Assembly: GCF_036010485.1 (NCBI RefSeq)
Contig: NZ_CP108568.1
Location: 1,426,001 to 1,490,000, forward strand
Direction of reading: 5' to 3'
Source: Streptomyces sp. NBC_01198
Lineage (GTDB): Bacteria; Actinomycetota; Actinomycetes; Streptomycetales; Streptomycetaceae
DNA length: 64,000 nt
The notes under the pieces are model-generated. The model was not told where the DNA came from and did no database searches. It was given only the letters and a program-made list of their open reading frames with translations. Below, one piece after another: positions 1 through 8,507 of this stretch; position 1 is the stretch's first letter; each line of letters starts with the position of its first letter. Position numbers and translations under genes: made by a program.

Positions 1-24
1 CCGCTCCGGCACAGCCCGGAGCGG
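1..24. terminator. GC-rich hairpin, probable terminator at window edge
   Basis: CCGCTCCGG and CCGGAGCGG form a perfect nine-base stem around a six-base loop. No long T tract follows, which is common for actinomycete terminators. The gene it would serve lies outside the window. The next 200 bases hold no convincing gene. Confidence 0.5.
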
Positions 25-226
25 CCACTGCACTGTTGTCCCCAGATCACCGCCTCCGGCAAGACCGGCGTCGCCCGCAGCCACACCGCGTAGGACCTCG
101 GCTGCCACGCGGCTATGGCCTTCGGCATGGCCATCATGCTTGTCACGACGGCCGGAAACCGTGACGAGTGGGCGGTGCTCGACCAAGGAGTGACCGTACG
201 GCGCGGCCAGGGCTGCACCCTGCGCG

Positions 227-1264
227 TCAGCGCCGTTCCTGCGCCGCCTCCGGTTGCGACAGCGGCTCCTCCGTCGGGCGCCCCCGGGAGATGGCGTCGC
301 GGTCGGTGCGACGGGCCCAGAACAGTTTCTGGGCGAGCAGCGTGAGACTGCCGGCCACGATGATGCCGGCCAGGTTGAGCGCCAGCTGCCAACTGGAGGT
401 GAGTGCCTCGTGCCAGGCGCCGTAGGACAGGGCAAGAGCGGCGTCGGCTGCGGCGGGCACGGTGGTCACCGAGATCGCCACGCCGACCAGCGCACCGGAC
501 TTGGCCGAGGTGAGGGAGAGCATGCCGGCGATGCCGGCGAGGAAGGCCACCACGAAGGAGTCGGCTGTCGGCTGCCAGATGAACTGCGTTGCCGGGTGGG
601 GGGCGTCGAACCGCGCGTGGCTGAAGAGTCCGAGGACGTCCATGAGCGCGCTGAAGGCGCCGGTCGCCGCCATCGCCGCGGGGAAGCCGACCAGCAGGGC
701 GGTCGACGAGCGGAGTATCAGCCGGTGTTGCCGCTGGATCAGGCCGGTGCAGAAGCCGGCCAGCGGTCCGAACTCCGGTCCCACCGCCATCGCGCCGACG
801 ATCAGGATGGCGCTGTCCAGCATCACCCCGTAGGCGGCGAGCATGGTGGCCAGCGTGAGGAAGGCGATGTAGGTGACGCTGAGGGTGGACTCCTCATGGG
901 TCAGTTCCGTCATCGACGCCCAGAGCACGGCGTCCGCGCCGTCACCGGGGGCGGCCTCCTCCGCGGCGTCGGCGCGGCTGGACAGCAGGAGGTCGACGGA
1001 GTCGGCGGAGATCGATCCGCTTTGGTCGATGCCGAGTGCGCGTAGTTCGGCCAGCAGGGTGTCGGCGGCCTCGCGGGCGACGTCGGCGGTGACCAGATCT
1101 CCGACCGGATCGAGGGCGGCGCCCTTGATGACCGTCAGGTGGGTCGCTCCGACGGCAGCGGATATGCGCTTGGTCACCTCGTCGGTGAGGTCCGTCGGGA
1201 CGATCAGCCGCAGATGGAGCACTGTGGGCCGCCTCCGGTGGTTGTGGTCGTGCCGGGCGCCCAC
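227..1264 (-). CDS. DUF389 family integral membrane protein
   Basis: The 345-residue product has a soluble N-terminal part (about residues 15-125) followed by five or six hydrophobic segments. The conserved DUF389 block is visible as VGAMAVGPEFGPLAGF near residues 153-170. The family has no settled biochemical function; it is a predicted membrane protein, sometimes called a hydrophobic-domain or TIGR00341-like protein. The gene is followed on the same strand by a decayed amino acid permease and has no operon partner. The C-terminal tail (after about residue 310) is charged and probably cytoplasmic. An upstream start at the first Met is used; later Met codons would cut into the soluble domain. 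Confidence 0.85.
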   Translation of the reverse strand: MGARHDHNHRRRPTVLHLRLIVPTDLTDEVTKRISAAVGATHLTVIKGAALDPVGDLVTADVAREAADTLLAELRALGIDQSGSISADSVDLLLSSRADAAEEAAPGDGADAVLWASMTELTHEESTLSVTYIAFLTLATMLAAYGVMLDSAILIVGAMAVGPEFGPLAGFCTGLIQRQHRLILRSSTALLVGFPAAMAATGAFSALMDVLGLFSHARFDAPHPATQFIWQPTADSFVVAFLAGIAGMLSLTSAKSGALVGVAISVTTVPAAADAALALSYGAWHEALTSSWQLALNLAGIIVAGSLTLLAQKLFWARRTDRDAISRGRPTEEPLSQPEAAQERR

Positions 1265-1290
1265 CGTACGCGAGCGCCGGGCGTCCGAGC

Positions 1291-2103
1291 CTACGCAACC
1301 AGGATCCCTGCGGGCATCGCGCCTTGGAGCGCGGCTGGTGCGCGTCGGCCTCGCGGTCCGGACCAGCCTGCGTCAGTCTCCCCGATGGGCTCCGGCCTCG
1401 ACGTGTTCGATGCCGCTCGGCGCCCGGCTCGGGTCCAGCGGAGGTGGAGGGCTGCCGCGATGATCAGCGTGGCGAGCAGGGAGACCACCGGCCAGCCGCG
1501 CAGGAGGTTGATGACCGAGGTGAAGGCCACTGCGACAGCCGCGATCCCATTGCTGGGTGTCAGGGCGGTTTTGTGTTCGGTATAGGTGAAGCGGGTCACG
1601 GCGAACAGCAGCCGGCCGCCGTGCCCGAACCAGGTCTGCGCCGCGACGAGGACCGGGAGCACCAGGGCCAGCGGGATGCGGAGCGCACGTCAAGCCGCCC
1701 GCCAGGGCGATGGCTGCGGTGGTCGCCGCGGAGATGGACAGGCCGATGGTCAGCACGAAGTCCACCACCAGGGCGCCGATCGGCAGGAAAGTCCAACCCG
1801 GACCGAACGCCCGGCCCGCCGCGGCGGCCGCGCCGCCTTCGGGAAGCGGCGCACCAACTGCCAGTGGTTCGCCGTCACCAGCACGAGCCCGACCACCACC
1901 GCCATGGTCGGCAGCGACAGCGCAAGATCCCCGTGCAGTGCCCGCAGGGCGGCCTCGATCGCGTAGGCGACGGACGAGACGGGGTCGGCGATCACCGCGA
2001 AGGCGAAGGCGAAGAAGAGCACGGACCGGCGCGGACCGGCCCCCGGGGCCGAGCGGGTCCGTGTGGCGCCGGGTCGCGCTTGCGGCTTCTCGGGAGAATT
2101 CAT
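1291..2103 (-). pseudogene. Decayed amino acid/APC-type permease
   Basis: Three minus-strand frames together spell parts of an amino acid permease. The first 60 residues or so run from the ATG at 2103 (RBS GGAAGG) and include FAFAFAVIADPVSSVAYAIE. A shift near 1850 moves the reading to VVDFVLTIGLSISAATTAAI. A further shift and a large internal deletion near 1690 join it to the C-terminal part FGHGGRLLFAVTRFTYTEHKTALTP. Intact relatives are much longer, so the middle transmembrane segments are missing. It cannot make a working carrier. Family assignment is from recognised sequence similarity. Confidence 0.65.
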
Positions 2104-2172
2104 CGACGAGGCCTTCCGCGCCTGGTCAAGTCGCGGGCAGTCCCCTGGGCATTCGACGACTTCCGAAGCCAA

Positions 2173-2532
2173 CGAGAGGCGACTCCGTAGGAAACGGGAT
2201 GATCAGCGCCCTATCGCGGCGGCGCGCCTGCCAGGAGGACAGCGCCGTGATGACGAGGGCCCTTCCGCCGAGGCCGTGGCCATCGGCCGCCGTGCGTGGA
2301 ATGGCGTCATCGTCGATGGGACTGAACGCGGCGGCGATTCACCGGCCGGCCAGGGCCGCACCATGGTTTAAATGGGACCCGGCAGGCGGCACGGGCCATA
2401 TGCGAGGAGTGAGCACACATCCCCCATGACAGCCGGGACGCACGCGGGAACCGTCGCACCCCCTCGGTGGGCCGTTTTCACCCCGGGAAGGGAAAGTCTC
2501 CGGCGACGCCAGCGCGGCGGGAAGGAATCGGA
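2173..2532. other. Gene-free stretch before the HPP gene
   Basis: No reading frame here looks like a gene. It contains the upstream region of the HPP gene, including the GAAGGA ribosome site at 2521-2526. No strong hairpin or recognisable operator was seen. Confidence 0.4.
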
Positions 2533-3042
2533 GTGAGTCCCAGGCTGCGGACGGGGGTACGGCTGCTTGTCCTGTCCGCCTCCCTGCTCGTCGGAGTGGG
2601 CGCTGTCGGCCAGGCCGTGGGTTGGATGCTCTTGACCACGACGCTTGGTCCGACGGCATATCTTCTGCTGGCTCATCCGCAGACGGAAGCCGCCCAGATC
2701 CGCCGTTCCGTTCTCGGCCATGCCGGTGCCACCGTCTGCGGATTGGCGTGCCTGGCGGTTTTCGGACTCTGGCGGCATCCGTCGATCATCGAACAGCAGC
2801 ACGACACCTGGCGGCAGATCGGCGCCCAGGCTCTGGCGGTCGGGCTCACGCTCCTCGTGCTTGTTCTCCTCAACGCCCACCATCCGCCGGCAGCGTCAAC
2901 CGCGTTGCTCATTGCTTCAGGAGTGGCCCGCCCCGGGCCGCCTCTGTACGGCATGCTTACGGGTATCGCACTGATCATTGCCGCAGCCACCCTCTTGTCG
3001 CGTGTCTCGGCCACGGCCACTGGGCAGGATCGAGATGAGTAG
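2533..3042 (+). CDS. HPP family membrane protein
   Basis: The 169-residue protein has four hydrophobic segments and the hallmark His-Pro-Pro sequence in LNAHHPPAASTALLIA (about residues 113-128), plus LGPTAYLLLAHP nearer the start. HPP proteins are integral membrane proteins; some cyanobacterial members take part in nitrite transport, but the role of actinomycete members is unproven. The GTG at 2533 is chosen because GAAGGA lies six bases upstream; an in-frame ATG at 2467 would add a Pro/Lys/Arg-rich tail with no ribosome site. It converges on the ArsB/NhaD-type carrier gene. Confidence 0.8.
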   Translation: MSPRLRTGVRLLVLSASLLVGVGAVGQAVGWMLLTTTLGPTAYLLLAHPQTEAAQIRRSVLGHAGATVCGLACLAVFGLWRHPSIIEQQHDTWRQIGAQALAVGLTLLVLVLLNAHHPPAASTALLIASGVARPGPPLYGMLTGIALIIAAATLLSRVSATATGQDRDE

Positions 3043-3127
3043 GCGCCAGCGTGCTGTTCTGCCTGGACCAGGCCGCCGAGACGGTCGTCGGGGTTGGCAA
3101 CACGAAGCAGCGGACGGGTACCGCACT

Positions 3128-4426
3128 TCACGCGAGGGCGAAGTAGCGCAGCCACAGGTAGAGCGCCGAGACGGCGATGGTGGCTGCGGTGACGATCAGG
3201 CCGTAGCGGGTGAACTGCCAGAAGGAGATGGGCTGGCGGGCTCGTTCGGCGATGCCGAGGACGACGACGTTGGCGGAGGCACCGATGGCGGTGGCGTTGC
3301 CGCCGAGGTCGGCTCCTGCGGTAAGAGCCCACCACATGACGTGGTCGGTGTCCCCGCCGACGTGGTGGACGAGGTCGGCGGTGACTGGAGCCATGGTGGC
3401 GACGTAGGGGATGTTGTCGATGACGCCGGACAGCACCCCGGACGCGCCGAGCATCAGCATGGACCCACCGAGTTCCCTGTCGCCGACCGCGCCGGCGAGA
3501 GCGTCGGAGACTCGGCTGATGACGCCGGTCTCGATGAGGCCGCCGATCATGACGAACAGTCCGGCGAAGAACGCCAGCGTGGGCCACTCGACTTCGGCGA
3601 GGACTTCGTTGGTGTCGGCCGCGGAGATCGCGACGAGCAGGCCCGCGCCGAGCAGGGCGACGATACTCGGGGCGAAGTCCAGCACGGGGTGCAGCACGAA
3701 CCCGGCGATGACCAGAGCCAGGACGGTCAGGCCTTGGACGAGCATGCGGGGATCGCGGATGGCTTCGCGTTCGTCCAGCGCCATGATCTGCGCCGCACGC
3801 TCGGGGTCGTAGACGAAGGAGGCCCGGAACATGATCCGGGCCAGGGCTATCAGGACCAGGACGAGGACCGCGGCCAGCGGGGCGAGATGGACCAGGAAGT
3901 CGTTGAAGGTCAGGCCGGCCCGGCTGCCGATGATGATGTTCGGCGGGTCGCCGACCAGGGTGGCTGTGCCGCCGATGTTGGAGGCGAACACTTCCGCGAT
4001 CAGGAACGGCGCCGCGGGCAGCGCCAGGCGTTCGCAGACCAGCAGCGTCACGGGGGCGACCAGCAGGACAGTGGTGACGTTGTCGAGCAGGGCCGAGGCG
4101 ATCGCGGTGATGACGATGAGCATCACCATGACCCGGAAGGGTCGGGCCCGGGCCTTCTTCACCGCCCAGATCGCCAGGTACTCGAACAGTCCGGTGCGTT
4201 TCAGCACTCCGACGATCACCATCATGCCCATGAGCAGGAAGATGACGTTCCAGTCGATACCGGAGTCCACCGAGTAGAACGCGGAGGTGTCGTCGGTGGC
4301 GCCGATCAGCAGCATCAGGCCTGCCCCGCCAAGGGCGGCCGCGACGCGGTGCACCTTCTCGCTGATGATCAGGGTGTAGGTGCCGGCGAAGACGGCCACG
4401 GCCGCCCAGGCGTGCCAGTCGTTCAT
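3128..4426 (-). CDS. ArsB/NhaD-type ion transporter (citrate transporter superfamily)
   Basis: The 432-residue protein has about eleven hydrophobic segments. Two pseudo-symmetric family motifs are visible: LLDNVTTVLLVAPV (about 112-125) with GGTATLVGDPPNIIIGS (153-169), and IDNIPYVATMAPV (about 331-343). These motifs belong to the ion transporter superfamily that includes NhaD Na+/H+ antiporters, ArsB and the P protein. Which ion it moves cannot be told from sequence. Its ATG overlaps the stop of the upstream CBS-domain gene by four bases (ATGA), so the pair is translated together. The CBS partner suggests nucleotide- or ion-sensing control of transport, which is inference. Confidence 0.85.
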   Translation of the reverse strand: MNDWHAWAAVAVFAGTYTLIISEKVHRVAAALGGAGLMLLIGATDDTSAFYSVDSGIDWNVIFLLMGMMVIVGVLKRTGLFEYLAIWAVKKARARPFRVMVMLIVITAIASALLDNVTTVLLVAPVTLLVCERLALPAAPFLIAEVFASNIGGTATLVGDPPNIIIGSRAGLTFNDFLVHLAPLAAVLVLVLIALARIMFRASFVYDPERAAQIMALDEREAIRDPRMLVQGLTVLALVIAGFVLHPVLDFAPSIVALLGAGLLVAISAADTNEVLAEVEWPTLAFFAGLFVMIGGLIETGVISRVSDALAGAVGDRELGGSMLMLGASGVLSGVIDNIPYVATMAPVTADLVHHVGGDTDHVMWWALTAGADLGGNATAIGASANVVVLGIAERARQPISFWQFTRYGLIVTAATIAVSALYLWLRYFALA

Positions 4427-4878
4427 GTCACCTCAAGAAGTCGGTCCAGCGGGTGGGAGGCGGTGATGACGCCCAGCAGACGGTCACCGTCACGGCGGTC
4501 CACGACCGCGACCAAGGGGCTGCGTTCGCGGGCCATCAGCGCGGCCACCTCCAGCGCGGTGTCGTCGGCGTCGGCGACCGGGGGCTTCGTCCGTTCCCGC
4601 GGCAGGGATTCGGCCACGGTCCGGCCCGACAGGGCCTGGCAGAGCCGGTCGGCGCGCTGCTCGTCGATCACCGCGGCGAGCGCGGGGTCCTCGATGACGT
4701 AGGCGGGCACCAGCAGCTTCACGAGCCGGGAGGCGGGCAGCACCGCGTACGGTCCGCCGTCCGCGTCGACCACCAGAACCCCTGGCAGCCTTTGGACGGC
4801 CAGCATCCGAGCCGCCTCCAGGGCGTCACTGTCCAAGGTCACCGTGGGATACTCGGTGGCGAGTTCACGAGCGTGCAT
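4423..4878 (-). CDS. CBS-domain pair protein
   Basis: The product of about 151 residues consists of two CBS domains, roughly residues 1-62 and 85-151. The second ends in a typical RLLGVITASHPLDRLLEV strand-helix. CBS pairs bind adenine nucleotides and regulate partner proteins. The ATG at 4878 is chosen because GGAGG sits just upstream; the longer in-frame reading adds only a low-complexity leader. The stop overlaps the ATG of the ArsB/NhaD-type carrier by four bases, which supports a shared operon. The gene lies downstream of a broken cation/proton antiporter, which may once have been a third member. Confidence 0.8.
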   Translation of the reverse strand: MHARELATEYPTVTLDSDALEAARMLAVQRLPGVLVVDADGGPYAVLPASRLVKLLVPAYVIEDPALAAVIDEQRADRLCQALSGRTVAESLPRERTKPPVADADDTALEVAALMARERSPLVAVVDRRDGDRLLGVITASHPLDRLLEVT

Positions 4879-5519
4879 CGCCGGTCTCCTCCCTGCGGGC
4901 GGCGGGCATCGACACCCGGGCCTCCCCGGAAGTCTCACCCACGTCCAGACCGTCACCGCCGGCGTCCGTCTCCGGCTCAGCCGCGTCGGCGGTGAGCTTC
5001 TCGCGCTGGTTGATGCTTGTACCGGCCGGTGAGACCCGCAGCGACGCCGGACGTATCAGCACAATCGCAAGGACCACCGCTACGTAGCCGCCGACCGGCA
5101 GATCGCCGAACAGGCTGGGTGTGAGCAGGGATCGGAAGACCAGCAGCGCGGCGAACTTGCTCAGCTCGGCCAGGGACTCGCCCAGCGGCTCGAAGGCCGC
5201 TTTCGACTCCGGCGACACCGATGCCAGGACCGCCCCGGCGGAGAACGCCGCCAGATAGGGGTTGGCGTGAGTGAGCTAGCAGGTCGCGTACAGAATCACG
5301 CCGGTCGCCAGCGGCATCCCCACCCCCAAGGCCCGCACCGGGTTCCGCCAGGCGGACCTCAATGAGGGGAGGGAGACATGCATGCCATCGGTGAAAAGCA
5401 CCGTGGACAAGGCCAGGTCCGCGGTGGTTGCCACGATTCCGCTGCAGGGGCCGATACAGAAGCACCGCCACCAGCAACGCCGCCCCGAAGACGGCTATGA
5501 GCACCAACACAAACGCCAC
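4865..5519 (-). pseudogene. Broken NhaP-like cation/proton antiporter
   Basis: Fragments in two minus-strand frames match a CPA1/NhaP-type exchanger. One frame, starting at 5519, gives MAFVLVLIAVFGAALLVAVL. The other gives ADLALSTVLFTDGMHVSLPS, then an in-frame stop near 5278, then HANPYLAAFSAGAVLASVS and ESLAELSKFAALLVFRSLLT. The gene thus has at least one frameshift near 5445 and one nonsense codon, and the normal N-terminal half is largely missing. It sits directly upstream of the CBS/ArsB-like pair. Family assignment is by recognised motifs, not by a search. Confidence 0.6.
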
Positions 5520-5729
5520 CTGTCAGCGAAGAGAGTTCTCCCATATCGCCGACCAGGCTTCCCGGCACACCACAGGACAACTTACAGGGCCCACAAGCGA
5601 TCTTGCCGAGGTTCAGGGGACTCGATGACGCCTCTCAGCGCTGCACAACGCGGGGGGACGCCGACCCGCGAAGCCCCTTTTGGACCGTGGTGCCGGGGAC
5701 GGCACCACGGGTTCTAACGTCCGCTCGTG

Positions 5730-6899
5730 TCAGAGGGCGACGATTCCCTCGCCACCGACCGCGTTGGGCACGGTGACGGTACCCGCGGGGGTGAGTGATC
5801 CGTCGGCGCCGATGCGGAAGGCGTCGACCGCGCCGACCCCGCCGGTCTGGACGTAGAGGAAGTGGTCGTCAGGGGTGACGGCCGCGTCAACGGTGCCGGT
5901 TCCGGTCGGGGTGTTGCCCAGCGGCTCCAGGGACGCGCGGCGGGTCTGCCGGAATCCGGACAGGGTGTTGCTGCCGGCGTTGGAGGCGTAGAAGTGCCCG
6001 CCGGCGCGGACGACCCAGCAGGTGGCCTGCTGGCCGGTGGGAGCGTCGTCGAGCTGGACGATCCTGCCGTCGCGCTGGAGCCGGAAGGTCAGGACGCTGT
6101 TGTTGACGCCGTCGGTGATGACCAGGCGGCCCTGCCCGTCGAAGGTGAAGCCGAAGGGCTGCTTGCCCTCTTCGGTGGTGACCGTGGGGTGGGCCGCGGG
6201 GGCCCCGGCGGGGCTGAGGCCGAAGACCTCGATGCTGCTGCCACCCAGTTTCGTGGTGACCACGAGCTGGGTTCCGTCCGGGGTGAAGGACACCTGGGCG
6301 GGGGTGTGGGTGAATTCCGGTGCGGTCGTGGTGTCGAGGTGGAGCTTGCGGTTCCAGCCGGCGACGCGCTGCAGCCGCTTGTCCTTGGCGATCCGGTAGC
6401 CCTGGATGGAGCCGCCGTCACGGGCGTTGAGGACGTAGACCCGGTCCTTGTGGACGGTGACGCTGACCGGGAAGTTCCCGCCGGAGGTGATGACCTGCTC
6501 GCGGTGGAGCCGGTCGCCGTCGACGGAGAACACGGTGACGGTGTTGCTGCCCGCGTTGACCGCGAAGAGCAGGTGGTGGTCGCAGTCGTAGGTGAGGGAG
6601 TGCTGGGAGGCGAGGTGGTCGACGACCGAGCCGTCGAGGATGCCTCCGTTGCCTCCGGTGGGGAAGGTGCCCTGCTGGTCGAGGGAGCCGTCGGTGGCCC
6701 GGCGGTAGGCGACGATCTCGTTGCCGGCGGTGTTGTCGGTCTGGACGAACACCGGGCCGCGGGGGCCGGCCTCGGATCCGCCGGTTCGCGGGGCCGGCGA
6801 GGCGTTCGCGGACGCGGCCGGAATGGCGAATGCGGCCATGGAGGCCGCCACTGCGACGGCGGTCTTGGCGGTATGGGACAGCGTGGGCACGCGCTTCAT
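5730..6899 (-). CDS. Secreted lactonase-family beta-propeller protein (copy 1)
   Basis: The 389-residue protein starts with a signal peptide (KR followed by a hydrophobic core, cleavage likely after ASANA, about residue 33). The rest is made of repeated strands typical of the 7-bladed lactonase/YVTN propeller, such as HHLLFAVNAGSNTVTVFSVD, FPVSVTVHKDRVYVLNA and GHFYASNAGSNTLSGF. It is clearly paralogous to the next gene upstream (7210-8313). Intracellular relatives include 6-phosphogluconolactonase, but a secreted form with no pathway context may be a surface or extracellular propeller of unknown ligand. It has its own intergenic region and follows a terminator. Confidence 0.8.
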   Translation of the reverse strand: MKRVPTLSHTAKTAVAVAASMAAFAIPAASANASPAPRTGGSEAGPRGPVFVQTDNTAGNEIVAYRRATDGSLDQQGTFPTGGNGGILDGSVVDHLASQHSLTYDCDHHLLFAVNAGSNTVTVFSVDGDRLHREQVITSGGNFPVSVTVHKDRVYVLNARDGGSIQGYRIAKDKRLQRVAGWNRKLHLDTTTAPEFTHTPAQVSFTPDGTQLVVTTKLGGSSIEVFGLSPAGAPAAHPTVTTEEGKQPFGFTFDGQGRLVITDGVNNSVLTFRLQRDGRIVQLDDAPTGQQATCWVVRAGGHFYASNAGSNTLSGFRQTRRASLEPLGNTPTGTGTVDAAVTPDDHFLYVQTGGVGAVDAFRIGADGSLTPAGTVTVPNAVGGEGIVAL

Positions 6900-7084
6900 C
6901 GTTCCCCTTCGGGCCGGCGGATAGGCGGAAGTGTTCGGTCGCCGCCCGACTCGTCCGGGCGATGCGCCGTTCGGTCGTCAGGATCAGGGAGGCGACGTCC
7001 ATCTCCGTCGACCGACAGGCCCGGGAACCGCCGTTCGGGCGAGCCGCTCCGTCGAACGGCGGATCCGCATGCGGTGTCCTCGGC

Positions 7085-7117
7085 AAGGGGGCGCCGCTTC
7101 ACTGCGGCGCCCCCTTT
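7085..7117 (-). terminator. Strong hairpin after propeller copy 2
   Basis: GGGGGCGCCGC and GCGGCGCCCCC form a perfect eleven-base stem with loop TTCACT, extended by AA/TT pairs and with short A/T tracts on both sides. It lies about 95 bases downstream of the stop of copy 2, in the direction of transcription, and separates it from copy 1. Confidence 0.75.
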
Positions 7118-7164
7118 CATTCATGACCTCCAACGTGCGGTTCCGCCCGCCCCGGCCCTGCCGA

Positions 7165-7217
7165 GGGGGTCGGGGGGTCGGGGGGTCGGGGGGTCGGGGG
7201 GTCGGGGGGTCAGGGGG
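7165..7217. repeat. Tandem 8-base G-rich repeat (CGGGGGGT)n
   Basis: Five perfect copies of CGGGGGGT run from 7171 to 7210, with partial copies on each side. The array abuts the stop codon of propeller copy 2 (stop at 7210-7212), so it lies in that gene's 3' flank. The plus strand has six or more runs of at least five G and could fold as a G-quadruplex; the mRNA would be C-rich. Such arrays change copy number readily by slippage. Confidence 0.9.
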
Positions 7218-8313
7218 CGACGATGCCCTCGCCGCCGGCGGCGTTCGGCACCGTCACGGTGCCGGTCCTGGTCAGGGAGCCGTCGGAGTTGATCCGGAAG
7301 CTGTCGATGCCGCCGCCGGCACCGGTCTGGGCGTGGAGGAACTTCCCGTCGGAGGTGACCGCCGCGTCGACCGTGCCCGCCGCGGTGGCGGTGTTGCCGA
7401 TGCCCGTGAGTGAGCCGTGCTGGTCCTCGCGCAGGCCGGTGAGGGTGCCGCTGCCGGCGTTGGAGGCGTAGAAGTGGTCGCCGGAGCCGATCACCCAGCA
7501 GGTGGCGGCCTGGCCGGTGGGGGCCTCGGAGACCTTGGTGAGCTTGGCGTCGCGGTCGAGGGTGAAGGTGGCCACGGAGTTGGTGGCGCTCTCGGTGACG
7601 ACCACCCGGCCGGCGGCGTCGAAGGTGAAGCCGAACGGCCCCTGCCCGGGGGTGCTGGTCACCACGGGCTTGGCGGCGGGGCCGAGCAGGCCCAGCGGGA
7701 AGACGTCGATGCTGTTGCCGCTCTTGGTGGTGACGACGAGCTTGCCGCCGTCGGGGGTGACGCCCACCTGGCCGGGGGTGGTGCCCGAGGGGAGGCCGAG
7801 CCCGCGGTGCCAGGACGGCACCTTGACCAGCAGGCCCCCGACGCTCAGGTAGCCCTGGACGGAGCCGCCGCCATCGGCGTTCAGGACGTAGACGGCACTG
7901 CCGTGGACGGCCACGCTGACCGGGAAGCTGCCGCCGCAGGAGAGGGTCTGACGCCGGATGAGACGGTCGCCGTCCACCGAGAAGACGGTCAGGGTGTCGC
8001 TGCCCGCGTTCACCGCGAACAGCAGGTGGTGCGCGCGGTCGTAGGTCAGCGCGCCCTGGGAGGCCAGGTGGTCAGGGCCGGTGCCGGGCTGCTGGCCGCC
8101 GAGGCCGCCGGTGGGATACCTACCCGCCTGGACGAGCGAGCCGTCGGCGGACTGGTCGTAGGCGACGACGGAGTTGCCCTGGAGGTTGTCGGTCTGGACG
8201 AACACCGTCGAGCCGCCGTGCGGGGAGTGCGCGCTGGCCGGGCCGGCGAAGACCACGGCGGAGGCGAGGGCCGCGGTCAGGAGGCCCGCGGCGCGGAATG
8301 CGGTGGAGGTCAT
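7210..8313 (-). CDS. Secreted lactonase-family beta-propeller protein (copy 2)
   Basis: The 367-residue product has a signal peptide (hydrophobic core about residues 8-26, cleavage likely at GPASA, about residue 28). It carries the same propeller repeats as copy 1: FVQTDNLQGNSVVAYDQSAD, HHLLFAVNAGSDTLTVFSVD, DHFYASNAGSGTLTGL and a nearly identical C-terminus ending in VPNAAGGEGIVAP. The ribosome site AAGGGA lies seven bases before the ATG at 8313. It is upstream of copy 1 on the same strand but separated by a terminator. Reaction and ligand are unknown; a tandem duplication of a secreted propeller is the simplest origin. Confidence 0.8.
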   Translation of the reverse strand: MTSTAFRAAGLLTAALASAVVFAGPASAHSPHGGSTVFVQTDNLQGNSVVAYDQSADGSLVQAGRYPTGGLGGQQPGTGPDHLASQGALTYDRAHHLLFAVNAGSDTLTVFSVDGDRLIRRQTLSCGGSFPVSVAVHGSAVYVLNADGGGSVQGYLSVGGLLVKVPSWHRGLGLPSGTTPGQVGVTPDGGKLVVTTKSGNSIDVFPLGLLGPAAKPVVTSTPGQGPFGFTFDAAGRVVVTESATNSVATFTLDRDAKLTKVSEAPTGQAATCWVIGSGDHFYASNAGSGTLTGLREDQHGSLTGIGNTATAAGTVDAAVTSDGKFLHAQTGAGGGIDSFRINSDGSLTRTGTVTVPNAAGGEGIVAP

Positions 8314-8507
8314 GATCGTCCCTTTCGGAAGGCGGATCCGGGGAGTCGGCGGCGGGCGCCGTTCCCCATCACCTCGTCTGCTGCCTGCCGGGGCCTCCCT
8401 CTTACATAACGCAACCCTTACGCCGGCCGCGCTCGCGCCGCCGACCGCCGACCGGCGTCACCGCCACCTGCGCTCGTTTCCGCAAGGCGGCCGCCGGACA
8501 TGGGCGC

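Noticed and set aside
2978..4702. 574-codon open frame on the plus strand
   Set aside because: It is the antisense of the ArsB/NhaD and CBS genes; its product is a highly charged Asp/Gly/Gln-rich string typical of shadow frames in GC-rich DNA.
7165..7217. CRISPR-like regular repeat
   Set aside because: The unit is only eight bases with no spacers; it is a simple tandem repeat.
5862..7292. 476-codon plus-strand frame over the propeller gene
   Set aside because: Antisense of a gene with signal peptide and propeller repeats; composition is low-complexity Gly/Val/Asp.
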